A stretch of DNA of 64,000 nucleotides from Pseudomonas marginalis (GTDB lineage Bacteria > Pseudomonadota > Gammaproteobacteria > Pseudomonadales > Pseudomonadaceae): assembly GCF_001645105.1 (NCBI RefSeq), contig NZ_LKEG01000038.1, positions 1-64,000 of the forward strand, read 5' to 3'. Of the stretch, positions 42,928 through 50,893 are shown in pieces (the stretch's first letter is position 1; each line of letters begins with the position of its first letter). The position numbers were made by a program, and so were the translations under genes. Under the pieces are notes generated by a model. That model did not search any database. It had not been told where the DNA came from and saw nothing but the letters and a program-made list of their open reading frames with translations.

Positions 42928-44280
42928 TCAGACCACCAACGACAGCAACATAATGAAGATCAACGCCACGACCGACAGAATGGTCTCCATCGCCGTCCAC
43001 GTCTTGAACGTCTCAGCCACGGTCATATTGAAATACTGCTTCACCAGCCAGAACCCCGCATCGTTGACGTGAGACAGAATCAACGACCCCGCCCCCGTTG
43101 CCAGCACCAGCAGTTCACGGTTAACGCCTGGAATCATCCCCACCACCGGCACCACGATGCCCGCGCCGGTAATGGTTGCCACGGTGGCCGAACCGGTTGC
43201 CACACGAATCACCGCCGCCACCAGCCACGCCAGCAGGATCGGGTTGATCTGTGCGTTCACCGCCATGTGGCCGATCACGTCACCCACGCCGCTGGTCACC
43301 AGCATCTGCTTGAAGCCACCACCGGCACCGATGATCAGGATGATCGCGGCGGTCGGCGCCAGGCTGGCGTCAAGCAGCTTGAGGATCTGCTTGGAATGGA
43401 TGCCCTGGCGATGGCCAAAGGTGTACAGCGACAGCAGCAACGCCAGCAGCAGCGCGGTGATCGGGTGACCGATCATGTCCATCCAGTTGCGCACCACGTT
43501 GCCTTCGGCAAACGCGATGTCGGCGAAGGTTTTCAGCAGCATCAGGAACACCGGCAGCAGCACGGTGACCAGGGTGATGCCGAAGCTCGGCAACGACTTG
43601 TTATCGGTCTCGCGGGCCAGTTGGTCGACCAGTTCCTGGGACGGGTTGCCCGGGATGTACTTGGCGATGAACGTACCGAAGATCGGGCCGGCAATGATGG
43701 CGGTCGGCAAGGCGACGATCAGGCCGTACAGGATGGTCTTGCCGATGTCCGCGCCAAACACGCCGATGGCCAGCAGCGGGCCGGGGTGCGGTGGCACCAG
43801 GCCGTGTACCGCCGACAGGCCGGCCAGCAGCGGGATGCCGATCTTGATCAGCGACACACCGGTACGGCGCGCGACAATGAACACCAGCGGGATCAGCAGC
43901 ACAAAGCCGATCTCGAAGAACAGCGGGATGCCCACCAGGAACGCGGCGAACATCATGGCCCACTGGACCTTGTCCTTGCCAAAAGCGCGGATCAGGGTCT
44001 GGGCGATCTGATCGGCGCCGCCGGACTCAGCCATCATCTTGCCGAGCATCGTGCCCAGCGCGAGGATGATGCCGACAAAGCCAAGCACCCCGCCGAAGCC
44101 GTCCTGGAAGGCCTTGATGATCTTGTCCACGGGCATGCCCGAGGTCAGGCCGAGGAAACCTGCGGCGATGATCAACGCAATAAAGGGGTGAACCTTGAAC
44201 CGGGTGATCAACACGATCAGCCCGATGATGGTGACGACTGCATCTAACAGCAGGTACGACTCGTGGGACATGCCAAACAT
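42928..44280 (-). CDS. gntP: Gluconate:H+ symporter
   Basis: A 450-residue inner-membrane carrier of the GntP family with about 12-14 helices. Typical are ITRFKVHPFIALIIAAGFLG, the loop PHPGPLLAIGVFGADIG and the end VVALIFIMLL. It imports gluconate by proton symport. The gene lies downstream of gntK with an 84-bp gap that holds a GntR-type operator, so gntP has its own promoter. Confidence 0.92.
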   Translation of the reverse strand: MFGMSHESYLLLDAVVTIIGLIVLITRFKVHPFIALIIAAGFLGLTSGMPVDKIIKAFQDGFGGVLGFVGIILALGTMLGKMMAESGGADQIAQTLIRAFGKDKVQWAMMFAAFLVGIPLFFEIGFVLLIPLVFIVARRTGVSLIKIGIPLLAGLSAVHGLVPPHPGPLLAIGVFGADIGKTILYGLIVALPTAIIAGPIFGTFIAKYIPGNPSQELVDQLARETDNKSLPSFGITLVTVLLPVFLMLLKTFADIAFAEGNVVRNWMDMIGHPITALLLALLLSLYTFGHRQGIHSKQILKLLDASLAPTAAIILIIGAGGGFKQMLVTSGVGDVIGHMAVNAQINPILLAWLVAAVIRVATGSATVATITGAGIVVPVVGMIPGVNRELLVLATGAGSLILSHVNDAGFWLVKQYFNMTVAETFKTWTAMETILSVVALIFIMLLSLVV

Positions 44281-44338
44281 GGGGGGTCTCTCCTGTTTGT
44301 TGTTGTTATTAAAGCGGGTGTTGAATTTCCTGCCGGGG

Positions 44339-44348
44339 ATAGCGCTAT
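44339..44348. promoter_or_regulatory. GntR operator before gntP
   Basis: ATAGCGCTAT is a perfect palindrome 58 bp before the gntP start and shares AGCGCTA with sites before gntK and gntR. Confidence 0.6.
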
Positions 44349-44364
44349 CTTTTCCGGCAAAAAA

Positions 44365-44898
44365 TTATTTGGATGGTTCAAAACCGTGTTTCAGCCACCA
44401 GGCATTGGTCTGCTCGGCCAGCTCCTGGACGCTGTCTTCGCTGGCGTTGAGGGCCAGGGTCAGCGGCTCGCCTTTGGGCGACTCAAGGGTGGCGAACTGG
44501 CTGTCGATCAGGCTTGCCGGCATGAAATGGCCGGGGCGATGGGACACGCGGTCAGCGGCCACGGCGCGGGTCAGTTCCAGGAAGACGAAACCCAGGCCCG
44601 GCGCGGCTTCGCGCAGGTGGTCGCGGTATTTCTTTTTAAGCGCTGAACAGGTGAGTACGGGATGCTCGCCCGCTTTCAGCGAACGGCGCAGTTCATCGCA
44701 CAGGATGTCGAGCCAGCCGGCGCGGTCGTCGTCGTTGAGGGGGTGGCCGGCGCTCATCTTTTCGATGTTGGCGGCGGGGTGAAAGCTGTCGCCTTCAATG
44801 GCGGTTGCACCGTTCAGGCGGCACAGGGCCTCGCTGACGCTGGACTTGCCACAGCCGGAAACACCCATGATGACCAGGGCGGTAACAGGTTGACTCAT
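44365..44898 (-). CDS. gntK: Gluconokinase
   Basis: A 177-residue kinase that makes 6-phosphogluconate from gluconate and ATP. The P-loop GVSGCGKS is at residues 12-19; GDSFHPAANIEKMSAGHPLND and CSALKKKYRD are family marks. ATG 44898. It lies between gntR (divergent) and gntP (same strand) and feeds the Entner-Doudoroff path. Confidence 0.94.
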   Translation of the reverse strand: MSQPVTALVIMGVSGCGKSSVSEALCRLNGATAIEGDSFHPAANIEKMSAGHPLNDDDRAGWLDILCDELRRSLKAGEHPVLTCSALKKKYRDHLREAAPGLGFVFLELTRAVAADRVSHRPGHFMPASLIDSQFATLESPKGEPLTLALNASEDSVQELAEQTNAWWLKHGFEPSK

Positions 44899-44916
44899 GG
44901 AACACCTCAGGACGCA

Positions 44917-44928
44917 GATAGCGCTACC
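44917..44928. promoter_or_regulatory. GntR operator before gntK
   Basis: GATAGCGCTACC lies 18 bp before the gntK start and matches the sites before gntP and gntR. Confidence 0.6.
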
Positions 44929-45068
44929 TTTGCACGCTGTAAGGCTAGTGCAAAAACAGGCTTTTCCCGCGCCGTCTTGTCTTTTTTTATGGAGTGACGC
45001 GTGCATCCGCTCCAACGCGTTGAACAGGATCAGGCAACCCTTTGTTCAAGAATTTGCAGCCCTTTGGA

Positions 45069-45080
45069 GACAGCGCTACC
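45069..45080. promoter_or_regulatory. GntR operator before gntR
   Basis: GACAGCGCTACC lies 34 bp before the gntR start; it differs from the gntK site in one base. This suggests autoregulation. Confidence 0.6.
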
Positions 45081-45114
45081 TTAGTGCCTCGATTTTTGTT
45101 TGGCAAGCCGCCTG

Positions 45115-46143
45115 ATGACCTCTAAGAACGATAAAAAAATGCGCACTACCGGTCGCCCGACCCTGAACGAAGTCGCCCGCCTGGCCGGCGTCAGCCCGAT
45201 TACCGCCTCCCGTGCCCTACGCGGCATCAGCACCGTCGCCACCGAACTGGTGGAAAAAGTGCAACACGCCGCAGCCGAACTGAACTACGTGGTCAACCCC
45301 GCCGCCCGCGCCCTGGCCTCGGCCCAGAGCCATTCGGTGGTGGTGCTGGTGCCGTCGCTGTCCAACCTGCTGTTTATCGAAACCCTCGAAGCCATCCACC
45401 AAGTGCTGCGGCCCAAGGGCTTTGAAGTGCTGATCGGCAACTCCCACTATTCGCGCGATGAAGAAGAAAACCTGCTGCGCAACTACATGGCCTATCAGCC
45501 ACGCGGTTTGTTGCTGACCGGGTTTGATCGCACCGAAAGCGCCCGACGGATGGTCGAGGCCAGCAATGTGCCGTGCGTGTACATGATGGACCTGGACCCG
45601 AACGCCGGCGTGAACTGCGTGGGGTTCTCGCAGCTGGCGGCGGGCGAGACGGCGGCAGCGCATTTGATCTCCCGCGGGCGCAAGCGCCTGGCGTACATCG
45701 GTGCGCAGTTGGACCAACGCACCTTGCTGCGTGGCGAAGGTTTTCGCCGAGCGCTGCAACAGGCCGGCCTGTACGACCCGGCGCTGGAGTTGCTGACGCC
45801 ACGCCCCTCCTCCGTGGGCCTGGGCGGCGAGTTGTTTTTACAGTTGCTGGCGGCGCATCCGGACGTGGACGCGATCTTCTTCGGCAACGACGACCTGGCC
45901 CAGGGCGCGCTGCTGGAAGCCCTGCGCCATGGCATCAAGGTGCCTGAGCGTGTGGCGGTGCTGGGCTTCAACGACTTGCCGGCGTCGTCGTTCATGGTGC
46001 CGCGCCTGAGCAGCATCAGCACCCCGCGTGAAGCGATTGGCCGGCGGGCGGCGGAGCATTTGTTGACGATCATGGCGGGCAACAAAATCGCCAAGCCGGT
46101 GGTGGACATGGGGTTTGAGTTGCAGGTGCGGGAGAGTACGTAG
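45115..46143 (+). CDS. gntR: LacI-family gluconate repressor
   Basis: A 342-residue regulator. Residues about 15-62 hold the LacI helix-turn-helix and hinge (LNEVARLAGVSPITASRALRG), followed by a periplasmic-binding-protein-like sensor domain with FFGNDDLAQGALLEA. Starts at 45115 or 45139 are both open; no strong ribosome-binding site decides, and 45115 is given as the longer ATG. It most likely represses gntK and gntP until gluconate or 6-phosphogluconate binds. Confidence 0.9.
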   Translation: MTSKNDKKMRTTGRPTLNEVARLAGVSPITASRALRGISTVATELVEKVQHAAAELNYVVNPAARALASAQSHSVVVLVPSLSNLLFIETLEAIHQVLRPKGFEVLIGNSHYSRDEEENLLRNYMAYQPRGLLLTGFDRTESARRMVEASNVPCVYMMDLDPNAGVNCVGFSQLAAGETAAAHLISRGRKRLAYIGAQLDQRTLLRGEGFRRALQQAGLYDPALELLTPRPSSVGLGGELFLQLLAAHPDVDAIFFGNDDLAQGALLEALRHGIKVPERVAVLGFNDLPASSFMVPRLSSISTPREAIGRRAAEHLLTIMAGNKIAKPVVDMGFELQVREST

Positions 46144-46212
46144 GACGCCTGTAGGACGCGACTGACATTGCGGTAAGCGCCTTGCCAAGAGGCGGGCCAT
46201 GGCAAAACACAC

Positions 46213-46416
46213 CCCCCTGCACCTAATGCCAGTCAGTTAAGACGTAGAAAGGGTAAAAAATAACCTGTGGCGAGGGAGCTTGCTCCCGCTGGGCCGCGAA
46301 GCGGCCCCAGCTCTTTGTTTCAAAAGACTGGGACTGCTGCGCAGTCCAACGGGAGCAAGCTCCCTCGCCACAGGTACAGTGTTTGCCCTTAACTGACTGG
46401 CATTACCCCCTGCACC
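46213..46416. mobile_element. IS4-type miniature inverted-repeat element with target-site duplication
   Basis: The 18-bp terminal repeats TAATGCCAGTCAGTTAAG (46224-46241) and CTTAACTGACTGGCATTA (46388-46405) are perfect. They are flanked by an exact 11-bp direct duplication, CCCCCTGCACC (46213-46223 and 46406-46416). The repeats are near-identical to the ends of E. coli IS4 as I recall them (TAATGCCGATCAGTTAAG), and an 11-bp duplication also fits IS4. The 182-bp body has no coding capacity, so it must be moved by a transposase encoded elsewhere. A complete REPIN forms most of the body. Confidence 0.85.
46264..46374. repeat. REPIN inside the IS4-type element
   Basis: Arms CCTGTGGCGAGGGAGCTTGC and GCAAGCTCCCTCGCCACAGG in inverted order around a core with two smaller hairpins (GGGCCGCGAAGCGGCCC and GGACTGCTGCGCAGTCC). 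This REP family is distinct from the others in the window. Confidence 0.9.
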
Positions 46417-46515
46417 TGTCAACTTTGACAGTAGGCAACCGCAGATGTGTGCGTTACAAATACAGCCAATGGATAAGCAAAGCCTATCCAGCTTTCACTT
46501 AGAAAGGATATCGCC

Positions 46516-46929
46516 ATGAACATTAAAAAATCAATTACAGTCAAGGGTTCAGTCAACGCCGACGTCAACTTGCTGACCGATGGTTTTAGGTCTACGCAAG
46601 TTGAATTAGCCAATGCTAGTGCCTCTAGCAAATTCATCTCTTCCCAAGACAAGGCATTAAACCGTTTTCTATTCTGGGTGAATAACGATATCGTTCCAGG
46701 AACCTACAACTTCGAAGACACAAACGAAGTACAAGCCACTTACATTCACGCCTGTGATGGCTACCAGCTGAATTACCGCCCCGATAGCGGTTCAATTACT
46801 ATACTAAGCGTCGACTTTATAAATTCCAAAATCCAAGCCACATTTAATTTCACGACACAACCGGGAGATCCTTACCCTGAGTTGACGGTGAAAAACGGGC
46901 TGATTGATATTTCTGGCCGGCAGAATTAA
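46516..46929 (+). CDS. AT-rich orphan protein, probably beta-rich, unknown function
   Basis: I do not recognise this 137-residue protein. AAAGGA lies 8 nt before ATG 46516. The sequence has alternating polar and hydrophobic strands and ends in TVKNGLIDISG, and the middle ATYIHACDGYQLNYRPDSGSITILS recalls small beta-sandwich proteins. No signal peptide or membrane helix is visible. Base composition is more AT-rich than in the neighbours, as in recently acquired genes. It lies 100 bp from the IS4-type element and is not part of an operon. Confidence 0.7.
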   Translation: MNIKKSITVKGSVNADVNLLTDGFRSTQVELANASASSKFISSQDKALNRFLFWVNNDIVPGTYNFEDTNEVQATYIHACDGYQLNYRPDSGSITILSVDFINSKIQATFNFTTQPGDPYPELTVKNGLIDISGRQN

Positions 46930-47272
46930 TAGTCCAAACACACTCAACGACCGCCTGTATCGGCAAGAGCGAGTGGTGACATAAAGTTCTTGTCGCAGGC
47001 TAATAACTTAACGACTTCATCAAATCTCTTACTCACTCCATTTCCGATATTGCCCACAGGCTCCTTCTGATCACCGCGCTGTTAAGGCCCTACTCGGTCA
47101 ACCTGTGGGAGGGGGCTCCCGATTGCAGTGTGTCAGCAAACATAAATGCCACCGACGCACCGCTATCGGGAGCAAGCCCCCTCCCACATTTTTCACTGTG
47201 CCCACTTGGAAATATCGCCGTGGCGGCCTGCCCCTGCTAGATTGATCCTTCTCCAAATGCCAGGGAAGCACC
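46930..47272. other. Non-coding stretch with a REPIN
   Basis: Apart from a REPIN at 47104-47188 I see nothing definite here. The front part (46930-47095) is moderately AT-rich and continues the composition of the orphan gene. Confidence 0.5.
47104..47188. repeat. REPIN with a deleted left arm
   Basis: The right arm GGAGCAAGCCCCCTCCCACA is complete, but the left arm reads TGTGGGAGGGGGCTCCC and lacks the four bases TTGC expected after GGGGGC. The element is therefore no longer symmetric. Confidence 0.85.
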
Positions 47273-47905
47273 ATGGGCCACTCACTGAAAATCTTGGGTC
47301 GCACGTCCTCCATCAACGTGCGCAAAGTACTCTGGACCTGCCAGGAACTGGGCATCGACTACCAGCGCGAAGACTGGGGCATTGGCTTCAAGCCCACCCA
47401 GTCCGCCGAATTCCTCGCCCTGAACCCCAACGCCCAGATCCCCGTATTGATCGACGACCACGGCGTGCTGTGGGAGTCCAACACCATCTGCCGCTACCTC
47501 GTGAACCTCTACCAACGGCATGACCTGCTGCCCGCCGAACCCGCACCGCGCGCGCGGGTCGAGCAATGGATAGACTGGCAAGCCGTCGAACTCAACCGCG
47601 CCTGGGGCGATGCCTTCACAGCCTTGGTACGCGGCAACCCGGAGGGTCTGGACGCGACGCAGATTGCCGCCGCTGTGCAGCGGTGGAACGACAAGATGGG
47701 CATTCTGGAACACCATCTGACCAAGACCGGTGCCTACGTGGCCGGCGACGAATTCACCCTCGCCGATATCCTGATCGGCCTCTCGGTACACCGCTGGCAG
47801 ATGACGCCCATGGAGCGCCCGCCCTACCCCGCCATCGCGGCGTACTATCAACGCCTCAGTCAGCACGCTGGCTTCAAGGCCTTTGCCCTCGACGGTCACA
47901 ACTAA
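47273..47905 (+). CDS. Glutathione S-transferase
   Basis: A 210-residue two-domain GST. The N-terminal thioredoxin-like domain has SSINVRKVLW and the gamma-glutamyl-binding WESNTICRYL; the helical C-terminal domain holds the capping motif FTLADILIGLSVHRW. It is the first gene of a probable operon with a dehydrogenase and an MFS carrier. Substrate unknown. Confidence 0.9.
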   Translation: MGHSLKILGRTSSINVRKVLWTCQELGIDYQREDWGIGFKPTQSAEFLALNPNAQIPVLIDDHGVLWESNTICRYLVNLYQRHDLLPAEPAPRARVEQWIDWQAVELNRAWGDAFTALVRGNPEGLDATQIAAAVQRWNDKMGILEHHLTKTGAYVAGDEFTLADILIGLSVHRWQMTPMERPPYPAIAAYYQRLSQHAGFKAFALDGHN

Positions 47906-47920
47906 ACCAAGGACGACACC

Positions 47921-48658
47921 GTGAAAGGACTCAACGTACTGCTGACAGGCGCCTGCGGCAGAATCGGCAAGACGTTTTTCGAAGGCTCGAAAGACCGCTA
48001 CCGCTTCACCCTCACCGATCGCATCGCGCCAAATTTCAACGTGGGCGAACACCGCTTCGTGCACGCCGACCTCAGCGATCAATCCAGCCTGGCTGCCCTG
48101 CTCGACGGCATCGACGTGATCGTGCACCTGTCGGGCATCCCCCATGCCAGCGCCTCGTTCGACGAGTTGCTGCCCAACAATATCCTCGCCACGACCTACC
48201 TGTTCGAAGCCGCTGTGAACGCCGGGGTAAAACGCCTGGTATTCGCCAGCAGCGCGCAAACCATAGAAGGCTACCCGGTGGATCGCCAGATCACACCCGG
48301 CATGCCCGTACTGCCCGCTAACCTGTACGGCGTGAGCAAATGCTACGGCGAGGCGTTGTGCGGCTACTACGCGGCGAAAACCCCGCTGTCGACGATTGCC
48401 CTGCGCATCGGCGCCTTCGAGTTCCCCGAAACCCACGACCTGAACAACGCCCGCGACCTCAGCGCGTGGCTCAGCCCCCGTGATGCGGTGCAGTTGCTGC
48501 AACGTTCGGTGGAGGCCGAGGGCGTGAAGCACTTGATAGCCCATGGTATTTCCAATAACCGCTTCAAGCGCTTGGATTTGAGCGAGACCACGCGGGTGCT
48601 GGGTTACCATCCCCAGGATGACGCGTTTCAAACATTCGAGATTCCGATCACTTATTGA
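47921..48658 (+). CDS. NAD-dependent epimerase/dehydratase-family enzyme, uronate-dehydrogenase-like
   Basis: A 245-residue extended short-chain dehydrogenase. The cofactor motif GACGRIGK is at residues 11-18, and the catalytic Tyr-x3-Lys in LYGVSKCYGEAL is near 128. Layout, the HLSGIPH motif and length resemble uronate dehydrogenase, which oxidises galacturonate or glucuronate; a related sugar substrate is possible. The start is GTG 47921 with AAGGA 7 nt upstream. The adjoining MFS gene may import the substrate. Confidence 0.8.
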   Translation: MKGLNVLLTGACGRIGKTFFEGSKDRYRFTLTDRIAPNFNVGEHRFVHADLSDQSSLAALLDGIDVIVHLSGIPHASASFDELLPNNILATTYLFEAAVNAGVKRLVFASSAQTIEGYPVDRQITPGMPVLPANLYGVSKCYGEALCGYYAAKTPLSTIALRIGAFEFPETHDLNNARDLSAWLSPRDAVQLLQRSVEAEGVKHLIAHGISNNRFKRLDLSETTRVLGYHPQDDAFQTFEIPITY

Positions 48659-48666
48659 GTTTCCCC

Positions 48667-50076
48667 ATGCCCACACTCTCCAGTACCGACGGCATCGACC
48701 CCCTCCGCGCCGCCCACATCAGCGCGCGCATCGACCGTCTGCCCGCCGTCGCTACCGTTTGGCGCTTGGTGGCGCTGCTGTCGATTGGTGGTTTTTTCGA
48801 GCTGTATGACCTGTTCCAGACCGCCTACATCAGCCCCGGCCTGATCAGCGACGGGATTTTCCACACCGGCAGCGAAGGCGTATTCGGCTTCTCGGACCAG
48901 GCGGCCTTCGCCTCTGCGACCTTCCTGGGCCTGTTCCTCGGCGCCAGCCTGCTCAGCCCCATCGCCGACCGTTTTGGGCGCCGGGCAATCTTTACCTTTG
49001 CGTTGATCTGGTACACCGTCGCCACCGTGTTGATGGGCATCCAGACCTCTGCCTTGGGCATCATCTGCATGCGTTTCCTGGTGGGCATCGGCCTGGGCAT
49101 CGAGCTGGTGACCATCGACGCCTACCTCTCGGAACTGGTGCCCAAGCGCATGCGCAGTTCGGCGTTTGCCTTTGCGTTTTTTATCCAGTTCCTGTCGGTG
49201 CCGGCGGTGGCGCTGATGTCGTGGTGGCTGGTGCCGCAGGCGCCGTTCGGCATCTCGGGTTGGCGCTGGGTGGTGCTGTCGAGCGCCGTGTTCGCGTTGT
49301 TTATCTGGCAACTGCGCAAACGCCTGCCGGAATCACCGCGCTGGCTGGCACAGAAAGGCCGCTTTGACGAAGCCGGGAAGATCATGGACAACCTGGAAGC
49401 GCGCTGCCGAAAGGATCACGGCAAACCGCTGGACGAGCCCGAACCGCAAGCCGTCAGCGTGCAGGGCAGCGGCCGCTTTGCCGACATCTGGCAACCGCCG
49501 TACCGCCGCCGCGCGTTGATGCTGATCGTGTTCCATGTGTTCCAGGCCATCGGGTTCTTCGGCTTCGGCAATTGGCTGCCCGCGCTGCTCTCAGGCCAGG
49601 GCGTCAGCGTGACCCACAGTTTGCTCTACGCCTTCATCATTACCCTCGCCTACCCGCTGGGGCCGTTGTTATTCGTGAAGGTGGCCAACCGCTTTGAAAA
49701 CAAATGGCAGATCGTCGGCTCGGCCCTGGGCGCCGTGATCTTCGGCAGCCTGTTTGCCCTGCAAACCACGGCGGTGGGGCTGGTGATCTGCGGGGTGATG
49801 ATCACCTTCTGCAATGCCTGGCTGAGCTTCAGTTATCACTCGTACCAGAGCGAACTGTTCCCGACCAACATCCGCGCACGGGCGGTCGGGTTCTGTTACT
49901 CGTTCAGCCGCTTGTCGACGGTGTTCAGCAGCCTGTTGATCGGCTTTATCCTCGAACACCTGGGCACGCCGGGCGTACTGGCGTTTATTGCCAGCAGCAT
50001 GTTGATCGTGATGATCACCATCAGTTGGTTCGGGCCACGCACGCGTAACCTGGCGCTGGAAAATATCGCCCATTGA
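48667..50076 (+). CDS. MFS transporter, sugar-porter-like
   Basis: A 469-residue carrier with twelve predicted helices and a central loop of about 60 residues. The motif ADRFGRRAIF follows helix two, LSELVPKRMRSSAF follows helix four, and LFPTNIRARAVGF occurs in the second half; this set is typical of the sugar/organic-acid porters. ATG 48667 is preferred to TTG 48655. It follows the dehydrogenase gene after 8 bp and probably brings in its substrate. Confidence 0.87.
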   Translation: MPTLSSTDGIDPLRAAHISARIDRLPAVATVWRLVALLSIGGFFELYDLFQTAYISPGLISDGIFHTGSEGVFGFSDQAAFASATFLGLFLGASLLSPIADRFGRRAIFTFALIWYTVATVLMGIQTSALGIICMRFLVGIGLGIELVTIDAYLSELVPKRMRSSAFAFAFFIQFLSVPAVALMSWWLVPQAPFGISGWRWVVLSSAVFALFIWQLRKRLPESPRWLAQKGRFDEAGKIMDNLEARCRKDHGKPLDEPEPQAVSVQGSGRFADIWQPPYRRRALMLIVFHVFQAIGFFGFGNWLPALLSGQGVSVTHSLLYAFIITLAYPLGPLLFVKVANRFENKWQIVGSALGAVIFGSLFALQTTAVGLVICGVMITFCNAWLSFSYHSYQSELFPTNIRARAVGFCYSFSRLSTVFSSLLIGFILEHLGTPGVLAFIASSMLIVMITISWFGPRTRNLALENIAH

Positions 50077-50209
50077 CGGCAATGAATGGCCGCCGGCAGG
50101 ACAACCTTTGCCGCGGCGGCCACAGCTTCCCCAGTAAAACCGGGGACTTTGACCCCGGCACGTTACTTGCTCCTCCTGAGGCACCGAACATTTCCCCAGG
50201 TGACCGATC

Positions 50210-50731
50210 ATGCTGGTTAACAACAACACCCAAGCCGTGTCGACCCTTCAACAGATCAAACGGCCCGACATGGACCCCGCCAACGCCGCTGCCAGCGCGC
50301 TGTACAGCGGTGCCTTGCAAGCTGCGCAGCAAAGCGTGACCGTGCCGGCCGCGCAGAAGGAGTTGGACAAGGCGACTGACCGTATCGACGAAGCCTTCGC
50401 CAAGACCCGCGTGCAGTTGCAGACCACCACGGAGGCCGTTACCGCCTCCACGGCGACAACAGACGTGCCGAAAACCGGTTCGACCACCAGCACGGCGCGG
50501 TCCGAGTTCACCGATTACATGAGCAAATCCCCGGCCGAGCGCATTCGTGAGCAGTTGCTCAAGGAGCAGGGTTTGACCGAGGCGGATGTGCAGAACATGT
50601 CGCAGGAAAAGCAGGACGCTATTTCCAAGCAAGTGGCGGAACGCTTGAAGCAGCAGCAAGAGCAGCAGGTAGCGGCGAAGACCACTGACCCGCAGGCGCG
50701 GGCGGTAAAAGAAACCCTGGCCGCGATCTAA
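50210..50731 (+). CDS. Helical protein of unknown function
   Basis: A 173-residue hydrophilic protein. It has an Ala/Gln-rich helical N-terminal half, a Thr/Ser-rich linker (about residues 75-95) and a Glu/Gln-rich coiled-coil end (SPAERIREQLLKEQGLTEAD, then KQVAERLKQQQEQQ). No membrane helix or signal peptide is visible. I do not recognise a family; the pattern SPAERIREQLLKEQGL suggests a conserved small Pseudomonas protein. It stands alone and is closed by a terminator within a REP element. Confidence 0.7.
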   Translation: MLVNNNTQAVSTLQQIKRPDMDPANAAASALYSGALQAAQQSVTVPAAQKELDKATDRIDEAFAKTRVQLQTTTEAVTASTATTDVPKTGSTTSTARSEFTDYMSKSPAERIREQLLKEQGLTEADVQNMSQEKQDAISKQVAERLKQQQEQQVAAKTTDPQARAVKETLAAI

Positions 50732-50743
50732 GCCCCTTAGCCT

Positions 50744-50876
50744 GTAGTGAGCGGGCTTGCCCCGCGCTGGGGGGGCGAAGCCGCCCTAAAACCAATCGCC
50801 GCATTCCGCCTGACAGAATGCGGCGTTTTTATTGGGGCGGCTTCGCCCCCCAGCGCGGGGCAAGCCCGCTCACTAC
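50744..50876. repeat. REP doublet (GAGCGGGCTTGCC family)
   Basis: Arms GTAGTGAGCGGGCTTGCCCC and GGGGCAAGCCCGCTCACTAC flank a nested repeat GGGGCGAAGCCGCCC/GGGGCGGCTTCGCCCC and, in its centre, a rho-independent terminator. The whole unit is a 133-bp inverted repeat of the same family as that between pxpA and pxpB. Confidence 0.9.
50797..50830 (+). terminator. Rho-independent terminator within the REP doublet
   Basis: CGCCGCATTC (50797-50806) pairs with GAATGCGGCG (50816-50825) over a 9-nt loop, followed by TTTTT. It closes the helical-protein gene. Confidence 0.9.
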
Positions 50877-50893
50877 GCAAAGCGTGCTCGGGG

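Noticed and set aside
42895..44247. A 450-codon open frame on the plus strand opposite gntP
   Set aside because: Composition is dominated by His, Gln, Arg and Asp, as in antisense shadows; the gntP frame gives a normal membrane protein.
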